A stretch of DNA of 64,000 nt from WAOL01 sp964399035. GTDB taxonomy: Archaea; Thermoproteota; Thermoprotei_A; Sulfolobales; NBVN01. The stretch is from contig CAYNPH010000009.1 in the NCBI GenBank assembly GCA_964399035.1, positions 106,510 through 170,509 on the forward strand, read 5' to 3'. Positions 26,487 to 34,783 of the stretch are shown here, piece by piece; the stretch's first letter is position 1, and each line of letters opens with the position of its first letter. The notes under the pieces are model-generated. The model was given only the letters and a program-made list of their open reading frames with translations, did not search any database and was not told where the DNA came from. Position numbers and translations under genes: made by a program.

Positions 26487-26544
26487 GTTGCAGTGTACTC
26501 GCTTAGATAAAAGTTAATCAGCCATCACTGCGAGAATTTTTAAG

Positions 26545-27654
26545 GTGTTAAAAACGGTTAGGGAGACACCGCTCCTAGAAACCCTCAGAAAGTACGGTGC
26601 CAGCGTGGGAGAGTTTGCAGGATGGATAACCGCGATGGACTATGGGAACCCTCTAGAGGAACACATAGCGACCCGCAACTCCGTTACCGTGTTCGACGTG
26701 TCGCATATGGGGAGGTACCTTATACGCGGGGACAATCTCTTCGAGTTCTTCCAGAAATTAGTGTCTAAGGACCTGAGTAAGTTCAGGGAAGGGCGCATGA
26801 GTGGCCCAGTACTGCTACTTGACGAGAATGCACACATTATTGACGACGTCATGCTGTACTACTTAAGCAATACCGAGTGGCTTGCCGTTGTTAATGCACC
26901 TAACGTTGAGAAAGATCGTGCATGGATGTTAAAATGGGCTAGGGAGTGGGGATATAACGTCACGATCGAGGACATCACTCTGAGTACCACCCTTATAGCT
27001 ATTCAAGGTCCACGAGCTCCTGAAGTACTTGAAAACCTAGGCGTGGGGGAAGCGGAGAACCTGAATGTACTTGAATTCCTACGTCGCCCTAGCGTGCTAG
27101 GAGAGGAAGCAATGCTCGTGAGTAGGTCTGGCTGGACGGGTGAGGAGGTGCGCTCGCACGGATACGAAATCATGACCACGGTCGAGCATGGGAAACGCAT
27201 ATTTGAAGCAGCGGTCAAAGCGGGAGCCAAGCCCGCGGGGCTAATAGCTAGAGATAGCCTAAGGTTGGAGATGGGGTACCCACTCATAGGCGTTGACATA
27301 GGCAACGACGTGAACCCCATAGAGGCAAGGTACTGGATGGCCCTTAGTCTCAAGAAGCAAGGTTTCCTAGGGGAGGAAGCTCTAAGGAAGATCTACAAGG
27401 AGGGAGTAAGGAAGTTTAGGGTGGCATTCAAACTTAAGAAAGGCGTTAGGAGGATCCCCCGACACGGGAATAACGTATTGATCGACGGTAAAGTCGTAGG
27501 TTACGTGACCAGCGGAGCCTACTCCCCCCTACTCGGGAGAAGCATTGGTATGGGATATATTGAGGCAACACACGCCTACATAGGCTTCAAGGTAGCAATA
27601 GATATTCGCGGCAAACCCTGTGAAGCTAAAATACTTGATTTCCCTCTAATATAG
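26545..27654 (+). CDS. gcvT: Aminomethyltransferase (glycine cleavage T-protein)
   Basis: GcvT takes the aminomethyl group from GcvH, releases ammonia and yields methylene-tetrahydropterin. Family motifs are FAGWITAMDYGNPLEEH (about residues 19-35), VFDVSHMGR (about 49-57) and SRSGWTGE(EV)RSHGYEI. The 369-residue length is usual. The start is a GTG. gcvH follows after 9 nt, so T and H are one operon. Together with gcvPA/PB the window codes P, T and H; the L-protein is not here. Confidence 0.96.
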   Translation: MLKTVRETPLLETLRKYGASVGEFAGWITAMDYGNPLEEHIATRNSVTVFDVSHMGRYLIRGDNLFEFFQKLVSKDLSKFREGRMSGPVLLLDENAHIIDDVMLYYLSNTEWLAVVNAPNVEKDRAWMLKWAREWGYNVTIEDITLSTTLIAIQGPRAPEVLENLGVGEAENLNVLEFLRRPSVLGEEAMLVSRSGWTGEEVRSHGYEIMTTVEHGKRIFEAAVKAGAKPAGLIARDSLRLEMGYPLIGVDIGNDVNPIEARYWMALSLKKQGFLGEEALRKIYKEGVRKFRVAFKLKKGVRRIPRHGNNVLIDGKVVGYVTSGAYSPLLGRSIGMGYIEATHAYIGFKVAIDIRGKPCEAKILDFPLI

Positions 27655-27672
27655 TGTGATCCGGTGAAAACA

Positions 27673-28104
27673 ATGAGCACAGAGGACATTTTAGTAAAAA
27701 CAAAACTTGGTGAATATTTAGTTAAGAAAGGATTACTTTACACGGAGAGCGACGAGTGGGTCAAGGTCCAGGATGACGCCATCGTCTTTGGCATAACAGA
27801 CTACGCACAAAAGAAATTAAAGTACATAGTGAACGTTGAGTTACCCGAACCGGGCACATCAGTAAATGCAGGCGAACCAATAGTTACGCTAGAGTCAGTA
27901 AAGTCAGTGGCTGACGCGTACTCCCCCTGCTCTGGTGAGGTACTGGAAATCAATGAGGATCTCTATGATAATCCTGACTTAATAAACAAAGATCCGTACG
28001 GTGCGGGATGGTTAGTTAAGATAAAACCCATTGAGCCCATAGACAAGAGCAAATTCTTGGATCCCGAAACTTATGCGGAGAGAATTAAATCTAAGGAAGG
28101 ATAA
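27673..28104 (+). CDS. gcvH: Glycine cleavage system H-protein
   Basis: GcvH carries a lipoyl group on K77 in TLESVKSVADAYSPCSGEV and shuttles the aminomethyl intermediate between P and T. HEW is replaced by DEWVKV at residues 27-32, a common variant. The ATG at 27673 is preceded by GGTGA at the right distance; a GTG at 27664 is in frame and adds three residues. The length of 143 residues is normal for archaeal H-proteins. Confidence 0.95.
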   Translation: MSTEDILVKTKLGEYLVKKGLLYTESDEWVKVQDDAIVFGITDYAQKKLKYIVNVELPEPGTSVNAGEPIVTLESVKSVADAYSPCSGEVLEINEDLYDNPDLINKDPYGAGWLVKIKPIEPIDKSKFLDPETYAERIKSKEG

Positions 28105-28179
28105 ACGAAGAATTCCGGAAGTTTTTTCCTTGATTAAGTCTCTTACTTTAATGAAGTAAAATCACCTAGGTGACAAATA

Positions 28180-28641
28180 TTGTCCTACCTCAGGATGCCT
28201 CCAAAAATAAAGGTATTAGAAGCTGCGGGTGCCGTAGCTGACGGTAGGATTACATTCACTGACAAGAAGAGTGCCATAGTCGTGTCCTCTGATGGTAGCC
28301 GAAGGTACTCGGTTTACATCGATCTAGCACGTAAAGAAGCATGTAGTACCGACAACGGTACAGTCTTCAGGAGATACGTGGGTTACCCCATAATAGCAGT
28401 ACTCATGATTAAGGGTGTCTTACCTTACGACACAAGAGTAGGGGAGGCACTCAAGGGAATACCCTGGAAGATGTTAAATGAAAAATACAAGAAATATGCT
28501 ATAGTTGAAGAAGAGGTGAAGAAGATTGCCGCTAGGCGGGGACTTCCCCTAGAGGAACTGGAGGAATTTAAGAACAAAGTCTATAAAGAGCTAAAGAGGT
28601 TTAAACTTAAGTTAACCGATATTTGCATAAGTAAAGAATGA
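28180..28641 (+). CDS. Uncharacterised crenarchaeal-type protein
   Basis: I do not recognise a function. The 153-residue product starts MSYLRMPPKIKVLEAAGAVADG; the rest is a small alpha/beta part (residues 6-75) followed by a very basic and acidic helical C-terminus (KIAARRGLPLEELEEFKNKVYKELKRF). A GGTGA sequence at 28167-28171 supports the TTG start at 28180; an ATG at 28195 is also possible. It lies between the gcv operon and another unknown gene, and could form an operon with the gene at 28689. The sequence looks conserved because it is free of low-complexity stretches. Confidence 0.7.
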   Translation: MSYLRMPPKIKVLEAAGAVADGRITFTDKKSAIVVSSDGSRRYSVYIDLARKEACSTDNGTVFRRYVGYPIIAVLMIKGVLPYDTRVGEALKGIPWKMLNEKYKKYAIVEEEVKKIAARRGLPLEELEEFKNKVYKELKRFKLKLTDICISKE

Positions 28642-28653
28642 TCCGTAAGTTTA

Positions 28654-28673
28654 ATACCTGATGTAACAGGTAT
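28654..28673. repeat. Perfect 7-bp inverted repeat between two unknown genes
   Basis: ATACCTG (28654-28660) and CAGGTAT (28667-28673) are separated by ATGTAA, 15 nt before the ATG at 28689. It could be an operator, an mRNA hairpin that hides the start region, or a terminator for the upstream gene. Confidence 0.4.
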
Positions 28674-28688
28674 CAGAATAGAGAGATC

Positions 28689-29096
28689 ATGGTGAAGAGC
28701 CTAAGGATCGTTGGAGGATACAGGATAGTGATGGAATTATACTCTCCTTATAGAGTTAGGATCTATGAGTACAACGACAAAATAAAGGACAGCGGCTACT
28801 ACTTAAAGCCCCTTCACATAGTCCATAAGGTTGTTGGCGGGAGAAAGTTAAAGTACCTATACTTTGGACGTTACTGGTACCGCGTAATAAAACGAAAAGG
28901 GAGAATCAGGTGGGTATACGTAGGTAGGGATAAGCCTGACCCCCACCTTCCTGACCCACCGATCTCACCATTTGAGGGCCTTGGTATACTAGTGGAGGGT
29001 GAGGACGTATTAGTCGACGAGAAAACCTACGAAGCCCTCTCGAGGATATCAATTAAAATAAAAGGAGAGAACCTACTGCCAGAGATTAATGTTTAA
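28689..29096 (+). CDS. Uncharacterised basic protein
   Basis: The 135-residue product has no motif I can name. It is rich in Y, R and K (LKYLYFGRYWYRVIKRKGRIRWVYVGR) and then has DKPDPHLPDPPISPFEGLG. The beta-rich, basic core suggests nucleic-acid or anion binding, but that is inference only. The right-edge protein at 63723-64000 shares the general look KGKxxxVYxxGR, without proof of homology. It precedes the primase large subunit gene by 100 nt. Confidence 0.62.
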   Translation: MVKSLRIVGGYRIVMELYSPYRVRIYEYNDKIKDSGYYLKPLHIVHKVVGGRKLKYLYFGRYWYRVIKRKGRIRWVYVGRDKPDPHLPDPPISPFEGLGILVEGEDVLVDEKTYEALSRISIKIKGENLLPEINV

Positions 29097-29196
29097 CTGA
29101 GGTTCCTGTTGCATTGGTTGCCTTAGTGGACTATCCTTATCTTAATAAGATACCTATTATAGCATAGTTTACGACTTATGATGGGGCTTAGAGAGA

Positions 29197-30333
29197 ATGC
29201 CTAAGGAAAGACCCTTCTACGCTAAATACCCTTTTATGGTATCCTTAAGGGAGTACCTCCTACATACTTACGGGACTGAGCTGACTCTCAATGACTTACT
29301 GGATCTGCAAGATTTTAAAGAACGTGGATTGCTGAGGGTCCGATCAGCGCTTGGGAAAGGCTCTTACTTAGTTTCGTTTGATGAGGATCAAGAGGTTATT
29401 TCGTTTTACTTGGCGTTAATGTTTGCTAGCATCGTGGATCCTTGGGCTTTACGCAAGTACGCCGATGTTGAGGCCAAACGCGCTACTAACTTCATGTTGG
29501 GAGATAAAGATAAGGTAGTCGGCATAATAGCTGGAAAACTCGGTGTTGAGTTAGAGTATTTTGGCTCAGAGTCAAACATCTGCGGTCATAGAGTGATCAT
29601 AGGCGTAGAGAAGCGCACAGGTAGAGAGGTAGTTGAGTGTTACCCTTTCAGAGTAACTATCCCTACGTACCTACGGTTAACAGAGTCACTCGTTTCAGAC
29701 CCTAAGTGGAAATTAGTGAATAGGTACGTGATCGGTGGATACGTGTACCTGAACAAGCATGATGCCGCTAGGCTACTTGAAAACGCAATTAAATTAAGAA
29801 TTACTGAGTTAGCGAGTGAGTTAGCGTCAACCGCAAGTATTGACCCAGAACGCGTCATGCCTGAGGTTAATGAACTTAGGGAACTTGTACGTAGCGTGCG
29901 TGGCTTCTTAAGCACAGAGAAGGAGAAATTCATGGAGGAACTCAGGGGTCAGATTGTGGAGAAATTCTTCCCTCCCTGCATAACAGAAATCATGAACACC
30001 TTACTTAAGGGCGAGCACCTCTCACATCATCAGCGTTTCGCCTTAGCTACGTTTCTCTTGAATATTGGCGCGGATGTCGATTATGTGCTTGACCTAATGC
30101 GTAATCTCCCGGATTTCAATGAAAGAATAGCTCGTTACCAGATCGAACATCTAGCAGGTTTAAGAGGGTCTAGGAAGAAGTATAGCATGTACAGTTGCGA
30201 GAAGATGAAAACCTTAGGTATGTGTGTAGCGGAGTGCGGCGTTAGAAGTCCTCTCCAGTATTACTGGCGTCACTTGCGTGCTTCTCGGAAAGCGGAGGGA
30301 GGTAAAACAGTATCTTCTCATACCCGGGAGTAG
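29197..30333 (+). CDS. priL: DNA primase large subunit PriL
   Basis: PriL binds PriS and helps start primer synthesis in archaeal DNA replication. Four cysteines fit the 4Fe-4S cluster of the family: C261 (FFPPC), C334 (MYSC), C343 (GMC) and C347. The HQRFALATFLLNIG segment (about residues 278-291) is another mark. The length of 378 residues is normal. Its last 92 nt overlap a convergent unknown gene. PCNA is nearby on the other strand; PriS is not in the window. Confidence 0.94.
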   Translation: MPKERPFYAKYPFMVSLREYLLHTYGTELTLNDLLDLQDFKERGLLRVRSALGKGSYLVSFDEDQEVISFYLALMFASIVDPWALRKYADVEAKRATNFMLGDKDKVVGIIAGKLGVELEYFGSESNICGHRVIIGVEKRTGREVVECYPFRVTIPTYLRLTESLVSDPKWKLVNRYVIGGYVYLNKHDAARLLENAIKLRITELASELASTASIDPERVMPEVNELRELVRSVRGFLSTEKEKFMEELRGQIVEKFFPPCITEIMNTLLKGEHLSHHQRFALATFLLNIGADVDYVLDLMRNLPDFNERIARYQIEHLAGLRGSRKKYSMYSCEKMKTLGMCVAECGVRSPLQYYWRHLRASRKAEGGKTVSSHTRE

Positions 30334-30805
30334 AGGAACCCTTCGGAACTCTGAATGAAATCACATTATCAGGACCTACTTCATACTTAAAACCAAACTC
30401 AGCTTCAATAATGCGGCTCCCTGGGGGTAATACCCACGTAACCGTGTAGTCATACTCAGCAATGTCCTCTTCGTATGTATCCTCATACATGTTCAACCCG
30501 GGCTTAAGGGATCCCCTAAACCTAATAATAAATGATATGTAGGGTCTATGCGGGTCGCCCGCAATACCCGCTAGAACCCTAATTATTCGCGGGTGAACAC
30601 GCTCTCCATTCACCCTGACTTCCTCGGTGTCAATAAATGATTGCATGTTCTCTTTTACCTTAGCTAGCTCTTCACGTAGCCTATGACTGTCTGATAGGAT
30701 CTCCGCAAATTCTTGGTTTTCATCAGTGTACTCAAAAACTATTACTTCTGTGAATTGTCCTGACCTGTCTACCGTGAAGTAGCAGTATCCAAATATGGGC
30801 TTCAC
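30242..30805 (-). CDS. Uncharacterised protein coupled to an Lrp-like regulator
   Basis: I cannot assign a function to the 187-residue product. It is rich in predicted beta strands (YISFIIRFRG, YDYTVTWVLPPGSR, FGFKYEVG) with one helical stretch (HRLREELAKVKENMQSF, about residues 42-58). There is no signal peptide or membrane segment. Its ATG overlaps the stop of the AsnC-type regulator gene by 4 nt, so it is co-translated with it. The last 92 nt overlap the primase gene on the opposite strand. Because it is coupled to the regulator it may sense or use the same ligand; this is inference. Confidence 0.68.
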   Translation of the reverse strand: MKPIFGYCYFTVDRSGQFTEVIVFEYTDENQEFAEILSDSHRLREELAKVKENMQSFIDTEEVRVNGERVHPRIIRVLAGIAGDPHRPYISFIIRFRGSLKPGLNMYEDTYEEDIAEYDYTVTWVLPPGSRIIEAEFGFKYEVGPDNVISFRVPKGSSTPGYEKILFYLPPLSEKHASDASNTGEDF

Positions 30806-31272
30806 GGTGGTGTTACCTTTCTGTCCTCTTTAATTACACGTAGTACGACAGCTGTTGATGTGTGCTGAACGCCTTCGATGGTTCCTATCTTGTCGAGGAG
30901 TTCTGAGAGTTCCTTATGGTCCCTGACAAGTATCTCTAATGCGAACGTCCACTCTCCCGTGATGTCGTAAATTACTTTTATCTGTGGAATCTTGAGGAGT
31001 GCCTGCACTATGTCATTGTACTTCTTTATGTCTACTGCAAGGAAGACTAAGGATCTTAAATTATACCCTAAGGTTTCTGGCGAGACCTCCGCAACGATCC
31101 TCTTAATAATACCTCTCTCCTTAAGGCGCTTAACACGCATGTAGACCGTAGAAGAGCTAATGCCTAACATTCTTCCAAGTTCCGCATATGTTAGGTCGGC
31201 GTTTTCTTGGAGAATATTTATTAATTTCTTGTCTATTTCGTCTAAATCTAAGACGGCCAAGGTAGCACCCAC
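30802..31272 (-). CDS. Lrp/AsnC family transcriptional regulator
   Basis: The N-terminal wHTH (about residues 10-60: DEIDKKLINILQENADLTYAELGRMLG and STVYMRVKRLKERGII) and the C-terminal RAM/ligand-binding domain are both complete, with 156 residues in all. These proteins form octamers and bind amino acids or other small effectors. The start is a GTG at 31272. It overlaps the following unknown gene by 4 nt, which suggests a shared operon. The effector cannot be read from sequence. Confidence 0.92.
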   Translation of the reverse strand: MGATLAVLDLDEIDKKLINILQENADLTYAELGRMLGISSSTVYMRVKRLKERGIIKRIVAEVSPETLGYNLRSLVFLAVDIKKYNDIVQALLKIPQIKVIYDITGEWTFALEILVRDHKELSELLDKIGTIEGVQHTSTAVVLRVIKEDRKVTPP

Positions 31273-31309
31273 TTAATTTTTTATCATCAGTCAAATAAAA
31301 ATCTTATCA

Positions 31310-32056
31310 TTACATCTTTGGCGCCAGTAGATATTCAACGCTTCCCCCTTCAACAAGAGTGAATGAAAGGTAGAGAGGAACATCATTCCCAAATTTTATG
31401 TTTACGGCATCGGTCACGCCTGTTAAGTTAAGCACCTTTAATATGTAGTCCTCATCATAATTAGCGCGTGAAGGCTCCTTAACCTCCATCTCAAGTATGG
31501 ATCCTCCTACCCTAGAGAGCCTTGCCTCAGCACTTACCTCCAGCGCCTTTAAGTAAAGGTACTGATCATCCTCAGCAACGAAGGTTATCGTACCAGCACC
31601 CTTAAGATCCTTGAGAGCCTCCTTAAAGGCCCTAGCAACCACAAGCGCTGAAACCTTAAACTCAGGTGTAATCTCACCAACTTCCTGCGCCGAGACCTCT
31701 ATAGACCTATACTTATATCTCTTTGTTGATATCCCTTCTATTATCACTTCATAGAACTCCTCATTAGCCTTAAACACAAATTTATCGCCCTTCTTGGGTT
31801 TGGGTAGCGTCTTGACGAGGTTGTTAACATTTACGCCAACCTCCAGATCTTTCTCTATATTGTACTCAAGAAATGCCTCCGAAGGCATTCTTATTACTAT
31901 TAATGCTATCTGCGCCGGATCCAATGCCTTAACGGTTAAGCCATCCTGCGCGAACCTAAACAGCGCCTCATCAACAATATTCCCTAACGCCTCTAAGACC
32001 GTTACTAATTGCTTAGCACTAGAATGCTCAAACTTGACAATGTACTCCTCACTCAT
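31310..32056 (-). CDS. pcn: DNA polymerase sliding clamp (PCNA)
   Basis: The 248-residue protein has the two-domain PCNA fold, with the DNA-facing EALFRFAQDGLTVKALDPAQIALIVI region (about residues 29-54) and the C-terminal YLLAP motif. PCNA rings tether DNA polymerase, FEN1 and ligase. Crenarchaea usually have three paralogues that form a heterotrimer; only this one is in the window, so which of the three it is cannot be told. Confidence 0.95.
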   Translation of the reverse strand: MSEEYIVKFEHSSAKQLVTVLEALGNIVDEALFRFAQDGLTVKALDPAQIALIVIRMPSEAFLEYNIEKDLEVGVNVNNLVKTLPKPKKGDKFVFKANEEFYEVIIEGISTKRYKYRSIEVSAQEVGEITPEFKVSALVVARAFKEALKDLKGAGTITFVAEDDQYLYLKALEVSAEARLSRVGGSILEMEVKEPSRANYDEDYILKVLNLTGVTDAVNIKFGNDVPLYLSFTLVEGGSVEYLLAPKM

Positions 32057-32109
32057 CTCAACAATCCCGAAGTAATGTTAATTAAGTTTCTAAAAACATT
32101 AGCGTGCAC

Positions 32110-32175
32110 ATGATGAGGACCACTCCGGAGCGGATTAAAGACTTTAAAGAGCATGAAGAACCGTGTGAGGGCTGA
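32110..32175 (+). ncRNA. Candidate box C/D guide RNA
   Basis: A perfect C box ATGATGA at 32110-32116, a C'-like ATGAAGA at 32153-32159 and a D box CTGA at 32172-32175 lie in the gap between PCNA and the ATP synthase operon. Exactly 12 nt separate C' and D, the canonical archaeal spacing. A D'-like CGGA is at 32131-32134. The terminal stem is weak and the D'-C' spacer is long, so this may be chance. Confidence 0.35.
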
Positions 32176-32197
32176 TGGTCTCCTTTCGGTAAGCTAA

Positions 32198-32230
32198 AGC
32201 TTATTTGAAAATCCCTAACAAATCTTAGGG
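32198..32230 (+). promoter_or_regulatory. Promoter and leader hairpin of the ATP synthase operon
   Basis: A TATA-like AGCTTATTT is at 32198-32206. Downstream, CCCTAA (32213-32218) pairs with TTAGGG (32225-32230) around CAAATC, and the second arm overlaps the purine-rich stretch before the TTG start at 32240. The hairpin could tune translation of subunit H; this is speculation. Confidence 0.4.
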
Positions 32231-32239
32231 AGTGGTAAG

Positions 32240-32545
32240 TTGTCCTCCCTAAGCGATATTGAAAGGGAAGCTAGGGAAATCATAGAGAGAGCTAAGAGGG
32301 AAGCGGAGGAAATATTACGTAAGGCTAGGGAGGAAGCTGAGTCTTGGAAGAGCGCAGAAATTAGTGCGCCATTGACCGAGGAAGAGATTAAGGAGATAGA
32401 GGAGGAGTTCCGCGTGAAACTTAAGAAGGCACAGGAGAACTTCGAGAAAAATAAGCAGGCGCTGAAGGAGAGGTACAGCCAGTACAAGGGCGAAATTATT
32501 TCCAAGGTTGTAGAGTTAGTTGCAGGGACAGCTCAAGGGAGTTAA
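32240..32545 (+). CDS. atpH: A-type ATP synthase subunit H (peripheral stalk)
   Basis: The 101-residue chain is almost all coiled coil (EREAREIIERAKREAEEILRKAREEAE), as expected for the stalk subunit that pairs with subunit E. A 35-nt stretch (32303-32337) is identical to one in the subunit E gene. A non-helical insert is at SAEISAPLTEEE (about residues 38-49). The start is TTG. It is the first gene of the operon and sits one nucleotide before the atpI start. Confidence 0.85.
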   Translation: MSSLSDIEREAREIIERAKREAEEILRKAREEAESWKSAEISAPLTEEEIKEIEEEFRVKLKKAQENFEKNKQALKERYSQYKGEIISKVVELVAGTAQGS

Positions 32546-32546
32546 G

Positions 32547-34604
32547 ATGATCGTATCTACCCCGGAGAAGGTAGTCTACGTAAGGGTGCTTACCGAGAAA
32601 AAACTAGCTGGGAAATTACTGGAGGCTCTCCAGAGCGCCGGTTCCCTACACCCAGAGTTACTTACAGAGGTTAGTGAGAAGGACCGTGAGGCCCTCTCTA
32701 AAGAAGCCGATAGGCTGCGCAGGCTAGAACGCATACTCAGCGAGTTCGACGCAATCATTCCCGAGCAGATTCTCGTCAAATTAGACGGTAAGATATCGGC
32801 AAGTAAGCTTCACGAATACCTCCTAAGTCTACTGAGTAAACTCTCGGAAGCTTTACAACGGGCCAGGAACATTAAGGCTAAGATTGAGCAAATCAACGAG
32901 GAGATCACCAAGTCTGAGGAAATTCTACGGGTACTATCAATATTGTCCGCGATTCCGAAATACAGCAACGTCCCCATTGATAACATATCCTTTAACGGGA
33001 ATATAGTGGCTGCACGCACGATACTGCTGGAGAAGGATCTTGTTAATGAATTTCTCACTGGGTTACCTGAGGAACTCAAGCAACGAGTGATGCTTGACAT
33101 AGTAACCTTGAAGGAGCTTAGGAAAGCAGTAATCATAGTTGCCGGCCCAAGGAGTGACGTGGAGAATGTTAGTGAAATCTCTAGGAGTATTGGAGGTAAG
33201 GTAATCGAGATACCTGAAGAACACACTACGGTCTCGGAATTCCTGAAGAGACTAAGGGTACATATCAAGGATCTGCGTATAGAGTTAGGTAAACTTAAGG
33301 ATGAATTTGAGAAGCTCATAAGCAAGGTCTCAAAGGATCTGGCCCTAGGTAAGGTGGTGGTCACAGCGTACAGGGATAGGTTGCAGGTTCTTCTCTCCGC
33401 TTTGAAGGGGAGATACCTGGTCGCCGTTGAGGGGTGGGTGCCTCTCTCGAGCAGAAAGTGGTTGGAGGATTTTCTCTACTCCGGCTTGAAATACGTGTAT
33501 GTCGTTGATTCTCCCCCACCACCAGACAGGACACCGCCGACAAAGCTCAGGAACCCGCGCGTGTTTAAGCCTTATGAAATGATAACAAAAATTTACGGTG
33601 TTCCAAATTACAATGAGTACGACCCGACCCCCATAATTACGTACTCCCTCACAATATTCTTCGGTCTAATGTTTGCTGATGTGGTCTATGGCACCGCTAT
33701 GTTCATCATAGTTAACTACCTTCTAGAGAAGACAGGGTTCATAGAGAACCCGTACTCCGAGGGATACAAGTTATTCAAAAGACTCTGCACGTACCTCTCA
33801 CTATCATCGATATTCTTTGGTTTGCTCTCCAACAGCTTTGCTGGGTACTCAATAGTTTTCAATAACGGCAGAATAGACCTAGTCGCCTCCTCGGGATCAA
33901 CGCTACAAGCTTTACTACCGCTACTTAACCCCATGTTCTTTATAAACCTTGCACTGATTATTGGACTAATACACGTTAACATAGCGCATGTCCTATCATT
34001 CATAAAGTACATTAAGTTGAGGGACAAAGGAGAAATAATCTCTAAGATAGGGTTCTTCATAAGCGAAGTATTCGGCATACCATACGTCCTGTATAAGTTC
34101 CTCAACGTCAGTTTACCAGCACCGCTGAATTCTTACGCTAACTACCTAGTGTACGGCATAGTTGTTGGGTTATCCCTACTAATTGCTGGCAAACTAATAG
34201 CTTACAAGGCACTAGGCTCACTATTCTGGCTCTTCGACCTAACAGGACTCCTCGGCGACATAATGTCATACACAAGGTTAGCGGGGATAGGTCTGGCCAC
34301 GTCGTTACTGGCACAGAACTTCAATAGCCTTTCCTTAGAACTCGGCAGTGCCGTTTCATCAGCGATACCGATACATGCCTTAGGATTAGTTCTCGGAGCC
34401 ATAGCGACGTTCATCGTCATGATATTAACTAACCTGCTGAATATAGCGTTCGGAATAATTGGCGCGTTCGTTCACTCGCTGAGGCTATGCTTCGTGGAGT
34501 TCCTTCCCAAATTCTACGAAGGAGACGGAAGAGAGTTTCAGCCCTTCACAATAAAGATTGAGGACGCCATCCTAATAGGTTCCGGCGGGATTCACGGTTC
34601 CTAG
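32547..34604 (+). CDS. atpI: A-type ATP synthase subunit I (a subunit)
   Basis: The large subunit has a soluble N-terminal half (about residues 1-340) and a membrane half with about seven to eight spans, including ITYSLTIFFGLMFADVVYG (about 370-388). It forms the half-channels for ions and bears a conserved arginine; YTRLAG (about residue 573) is the likely site. The ATG at 32547 follows the atpH stop by one base; an upstream TTG at 32520 adds nine residues but overlaps atpH. The length of 685 residues is normal. Confidence 0.93.
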   Translation: MIVSTPEKVVYVRVLTEKKLAGKLLEALQSAGSLHPELLTEVSEKDREALSKEADRLRRLERILSEFDAIIPEQILVKLDGKISASKLHEYLLSLLSKLSEALQRARNIKAKIEQINEEITKSEEILRVLSILSAIPKYSNVPIDNISFNGNIVAARTILLEKDLVNEFLTGLPEELKQRVMLDIVTLKELRKAVIIVAGPRSDVENVSEISRSIGGKVIEIPEEHTTVSEFLKRLRVHIKDLRIELGKLKDEFEKLISKVSKDLALGKVVVTAYRDRLQVLLSALKGRYLVAVEGWVPLSSRKWLEDFLYSGLKYVYVVDSPPPPDRTPPTKLRNPRVFKPYEMITKIYGVPNYNEYDPTPIITYSLTIFFGLMFADVVYGTAMFIIVNYLLEKTGFIENPYSEGYKLFKRLCTYLSLSSIFFGLLSNSFAGYSIVFNNGRIDLVASSGSTLQALLPLLNPMFFINLALIIGLIHVNIAHVLSFIKYIKLRDKGEIISKIGFFISEVFGIPYVLYKFLNVSLPAPLNSYANYLVYGIVVGLSLLIAGKLIAYKALGSLFWLFDLTGLLGDIMSYTRLAGIGLATSLLAQNFNSLSLELGSAVSSAIPIHALGLVLGAIATFIVMILTNLLNIAFGIIGAFVHSLRLCFVEFLPKFYEGDGREFQPFTIKIEDAILIGSGGIHGS

Positions 34605-34740
34605 TCCTGCTAAGACCATCACTATTTTACGTAATAAAGTACTTAATTTTCCTTCATACGGGTACGCTCAATCGTTGTTAATACGTTACTATTATTACGT
34701 TACGGATTTGAAAGTTTGTATAGTTCATTATATAATATTC

Positions 34741-34768
34741 TTTATAAGCCCCCCTTATTTTATAATAT
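34741..34768 (+). promoter_or_regulatory. Internal promoter before the c-ring gene
   Basis: In the 179-nt AT-rich gap between atpI and atpK two TATA-like boxes occur, TTTATAAG at 34741-34748 and ATTTTATAATAT at 34757-34768. A start from the first at about 34773 would give a leader of about 11 nt. The c subunit is needed in many copies, so extra transcription here would make sense. Confidence 0.5.
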
Positions 34769-34783
34769 CGAAGGTGCGACGCC

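Noticed and set aside
32810..33364. Minus-strand ORF of 184 codons within atpI
   Set aside because: It is antisense to a conserved ATP synthase subunit and is low-complexity.
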